The position numbers and the translations under genes were made by a program. Source: Trogon surrucura (Eukaryota > Chordata > Aves > Trogoniformes > Trogonidae). Taken from it: DNA of 64,000 bases. Below the pieces are notes generated by a model that saw only the letters and a list, made by a program, of their open reading frames with translations, ran no database searches and had not been told where the DNA came from. Numbering within the stretch: the first letter of the stretch is position 1; every line of letters begins with the position of its first letter. Shown here one piece after another: positions 1-64,000 of this stretch. The DNA lies in contig CM036617.1 of assembly GCA_020746105.1 (NCBI GenBank), positions 35,865,898 to 35,929,897 of the forward strand, read 5' to 3'.

Positions 1-61293
<61,293 letters not shown>

Positions 61294-61497
61294 GGTGCGG
61301 GCGGCCCGGGGCAGGCACGGCTGGAGGGAGGGAACGTAGCGGGGGTGGGGGCGGCCCGGGAGAGGCGGCCGTCGGTACAAGGGAGGGGAGGGGGGGTGGG
61401 GGGGGAAAGGAAGAGGGAGGGAAACCCCCGAACTCAGCGGGGCGACGGCACGTCTCCTGCCCAAGCGGCGGTGGCGGCGGCGACGACTCTTTAACTC

Positions 61498-61502
61498 ATT
61501 GG
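61498..61502 (-). promoter_or_regulatory. CCAAT box
   Basis: The minus strand reads GGCCAATGAG about 205 bp upstream of the NAA16 ATG, a typical NF-Y site context in a TATA-less promoter. It is a short motif, so chance occurrence is possible, but its position and orientation fit. Confidence 0.5.
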
Positions 61503-61594
61503 CCTGCACCGCCCTCCCCGCCGGCTCCCCTCAGACGCTGAGCGCGGCCCCTCTGCGCAGCTGCCGGGGAGGCCTCGCCGCCCGGCTGACGCTG

Positions 61595-61604
61595 CAAAAT
61601 GGCA
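61595..61604 (+). promoter_or_regulatory. YY1-like motif overlapping a plus-strand ATG
   Basis: The sequence CAAAATGGCAGC resembles the YY1 promoter motif, which often overlaps start codons just downstream of transcription starts. It points away from NAA16 and includes an ATG in good Kozak context (A at -3, G at +4). It may mark divergent transcription. Confidence 0.4.
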
Positions 61605-61619
61605 GCCGGGGTCCCCTGC

Positions 61620-61630
61620 GCGCAGGCGCA
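61620..61630. promoter_or_regulatory. NRF1-type site
   Basis: The site GCGCAGGCGCA matches the palindromic NRF1 recognition sequence. It lies about 330 bp upstream of the NAA16 start codon inside the CpG island, where NRF1 commonly drives housekeeping promoters. Binding is inferred. Confidence 0.65.
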
Positions 61631-61900
61631 CCCGCCGCCGGCCGCCCCCCCACCCCGCTTCCCCCTCACACGCGTCTGTGTCTCCCCCACCCTCTACGGG
61701 CCGCCTCCGCGCCGAAGGGATCTTCTTTGGCGCCCTCCCGTTTATCCCCGCCCGGCCTGAGGGGAGGCTGCGTTTGTTTTGTGGGTTGCAGCGCTTTCGC
61801 GACCCCTACTCGCGGTGGCCCTGAGGGGTGTTACCTGCCGTGAGGAGGGGAGGCCGGCAGCGGGTGGCCCCGAGGCGGGGAGGCCTCGGCAACGCCCCGA

Positions 61901-61908
61901 GGGGCGGA
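61901..61908 (+). promoter_or_regulatory. GC box (Sp/KLF-type)
   Basis: The sequence GGGGCGGAG within the CpG island fits an Sp1/KLF site. A second GC box is seen in reverse near 61747. Such sites are common in any CpG island. Confidence 0.35.
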
Positions 61909-62170
61909 GGGGGAAGGGAGCTCCCACGCGCCCAGACCGTTAACGGTTCCCCCGAGGCCTCAGTCCCACGACGGGGGCTCTGGGGACGGGGGTTGGTGGC
62001 GTTTGGCCTCTCCGGGCCGTGGCGGGAAGGGCAGAAAACCTCCTGTGCGCTCCCTGCCTTGCTTCCCTGTCCCTAGTAACCCAGTTTTTATGTGGCCGCC
62101 ATCCCGGCAGCTCGTTTAAATTGATGTTTTGGAGAGCCAGGCAGCCCCGAAAGCCCGGGGAGGTGTCGTT

Positions 62171-64000
62171 GGAAGAGAGCAAAGTCTCTTGTCAGCTGCG
62201 GAGCTTGCTGTGTGCCCCTGGCTGGTATTTAAGGAAACAACAGCAACCTTCAGCAGTCGGGCTTTGAGCATCTATTGCATTAATGCATTTTTCAGCAGTC
62301 GGTTATGTAAAAACTTCCCGGCGCTGTCGTGCATGCTTGGAACAGTAAGCGTTTATTCGTGGCTTGGCTCCTTTGCCAAAGGAGGTTTAAGGTCTTTTTG
62401 AAAATATTTTATTTTTCTGCTTGTTGTTTCCAGAAATCGTTCTTAAGTTAATTTTTGCAAACACTTAACAACAGCAACAAAACCGACACTAAAAACCGCA
62501 TGGCCTCGCGCATTTACTCGGAAGGAAAACTAGTGAAACTGTCAAAGTTCCAAGTAGTTAAACCAGCCATCTCGCAGGAAAAAAAAAATAGGCATCTTCT
62601 GTTTATGTAATTACCCTTTTAAAATAGTAATTATATTTTCGTATGTTTTAAAAGGTTAGTAATTTTGTAGTCGTGTGGTTATCCACCTACTGTCCCAGAT
62701 GACAAACGTGATACAGATACCCACAGGAAAGCAAGTGTATCTAACGAGCCATTAGTATATAATAATTAGTGCAATAGTATGTAATAAGAGCCAGTTAGAG
62801 AAACGGTGAACTTAACATACTTGGTTACACATGGAGTAGGGGACTGTGACTGGCCTTGCTGAAGCTGATGGACGTGAGAGCTGCTTTCCTTTCAGCCTTA
62901 AAGGAGGGAACAAGCGAAGAGACAATTTCTTGGAAGACAGTAACCTGGATGACAGCCTAACTTGGGAACTACTAATTAGGAAAAAAGTGTGGTAGACTTA
63001 GGAACACTCCTGAGATGAAAATAGCAAAGGCGAGCAGGATGTTAAAGAAGTACAGCCTATGTTTTTCTAGTTCTTAACTGTGCCTCAGTTTATGGCCGCG
63101 TTTTTCGGATGGTGGTTGCTTCCAGTGTTGTTTTGTTCATCTGTGCAGAGGTATGGTCTGTAATAAGTTTCTTTATAGAAGGAGTATCTTTATTGTGTTT
63201 ATTTCTCGCTTTTTTGGGTCTGGCACACTTCTGATTATGGCAGTCACCTGGATCACCAAGAGCAGTACATGTGTTTTCTGAAATCCAGTGGTCTTTCTGC
63301 TCTATGGTGTCATGCTGCTCTACTGGGTATCTGATTTTTTCAGTGCAGGAGTACTGTTGACAAGGATGACCATCTCGACTTTGCCCTGCTGCATCGTTTT
63401 CAGACCCTGTTTGTACCACAGCGTGTATCAAGCACTTTTTTTATAACTAGCTGAAGCCTTGACTTTATGAACTCTAGTTTTCTGCCTTAGCAAAAGGCGT
63501 GTTAAGCCTCCTGTTGGCTCGAGCGATAAACAGATGCGTCTCCAAGATGGGTCAGGCAAATATTGTGTTAGGTGGACCTTTGGTCTGAAGCAGTAAGGTT
63601 CTTGACAGCTAAAGGTATCTGTTTCCTGCTAGCCTGGAAAAAAACGCACTCTGAAAATAGGCAAATTGCAAATAAGAGGCAGGGTTCGCTTTCCACTTAG
63701 GCAAAAATCTCTTTAAAATCTGTGCTAAAAGCAGCACGAAAAGAGAAGCAAGGAGGCAATTAAAAAAAAAATGTTTGTAGACTGGCTGGGAGAGAATAAA
63801 CAAAGAAAGGAGCTTTTGGGGGAGGCAGAGCTCTAGCTGGAAGTGAGGTTTGGGAGCACAGTCAAGAAAACTTCTTGTCATTTAATCCCACTGTGCTGGG
63901 CAAAACAAAGCTCTTTCTACAGGCTTTGTTAATAAACAGGACTGTATTCAAGACGCGTATGATTCTGTCACCAGTTTTTCCTTCAGACAGGAAGAATTCA
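62171..64000. other. 5' flank of NAA16, no supported gene
   Basis: The sequence is outside the CpG island, with ordinary composition. In mammals MTRF1 lies upstream of NAA16 in the divergent direction, but I recognise no MTRF1 exon here. Open frames at 63090-63431 (-) and 63609-63881 (-) look like chance. No repeats of a known family were recognised. Confidence 0.6.

Noticed and set aside
63092-63160. Short plus-strand reading starting MAAFFGWWLLPVLFCSSVQ, like a signal peptide, followed by a GTATGG donor-like site
   Set aside because: Only 23 codons before a stop, no further exon visible, no known neighbour with this start; probably chance.
63090-63431. 113-codon minus-strand open frame upstream of NAA16
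   Set aside because: No recognisable domain, and similar lengths arise by chance in this window.

Overview
The window is a 64 kb piece of a vertebrate nuclear genome, most likely from a bird. It holds CR1 retrotransposon tails on both strands, a solo-LTR fragment that resembles the avian ERVL class, A/C-rich low-complexity islands, and one widely spaced intron/exon gene. There is no bacterial-style gene density, no CRISPR array and no operon.

One gene occupies almost the whole window. NAA16 (the NAA15-like auxiliary subunit of N-terminal acetyltransferase A) is read on the minus strand from an ATG at 61293 leftward to base 1. I resolved all 20 coding exons by protein similarity, GT/AG boundaries and reading-frame bookkeeping. 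They join without a frameshift into 853 complete codons plus two bases. The last roughly 10 codons and the 3' UTR lie off the left edge. The exon peptides fit NAA16 better than its paralogue NAA15. Introns range from 263 bp to 16.4 kb; the largest (10727-27102) separates exons 9 and 10.

Layout from left to right: exons 20-10 are clustered between 1 and 10.7 kb. A 16.4 kb intron follows. Exons 9-2 are spread from 27 to 49 kb. A 12 kb first intron leads to exon 1 inside a CpG island (about 60.5-62.1 kb). Upstream of the ATG are a perfect NRF1-type motif, a CCAAT box and a YY1-like motif. From 62.2 to 64 kb I see only sequence with no supported gene.

Non-genic structures worth noting are a 22-base G run just upstream of the exon 11 acceptor, a near-perfect 39-bp palindrome in intron 13, a threefold 24-bp tandem repeat in intron 1, the LTR fragment in intron 6, and about twelve CR1 pieces. 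I found no convincing undescribed system. The most testable points are two in-frame-skippable exons with weak donors, and possible divergent transcription from the CpG-island promoter.
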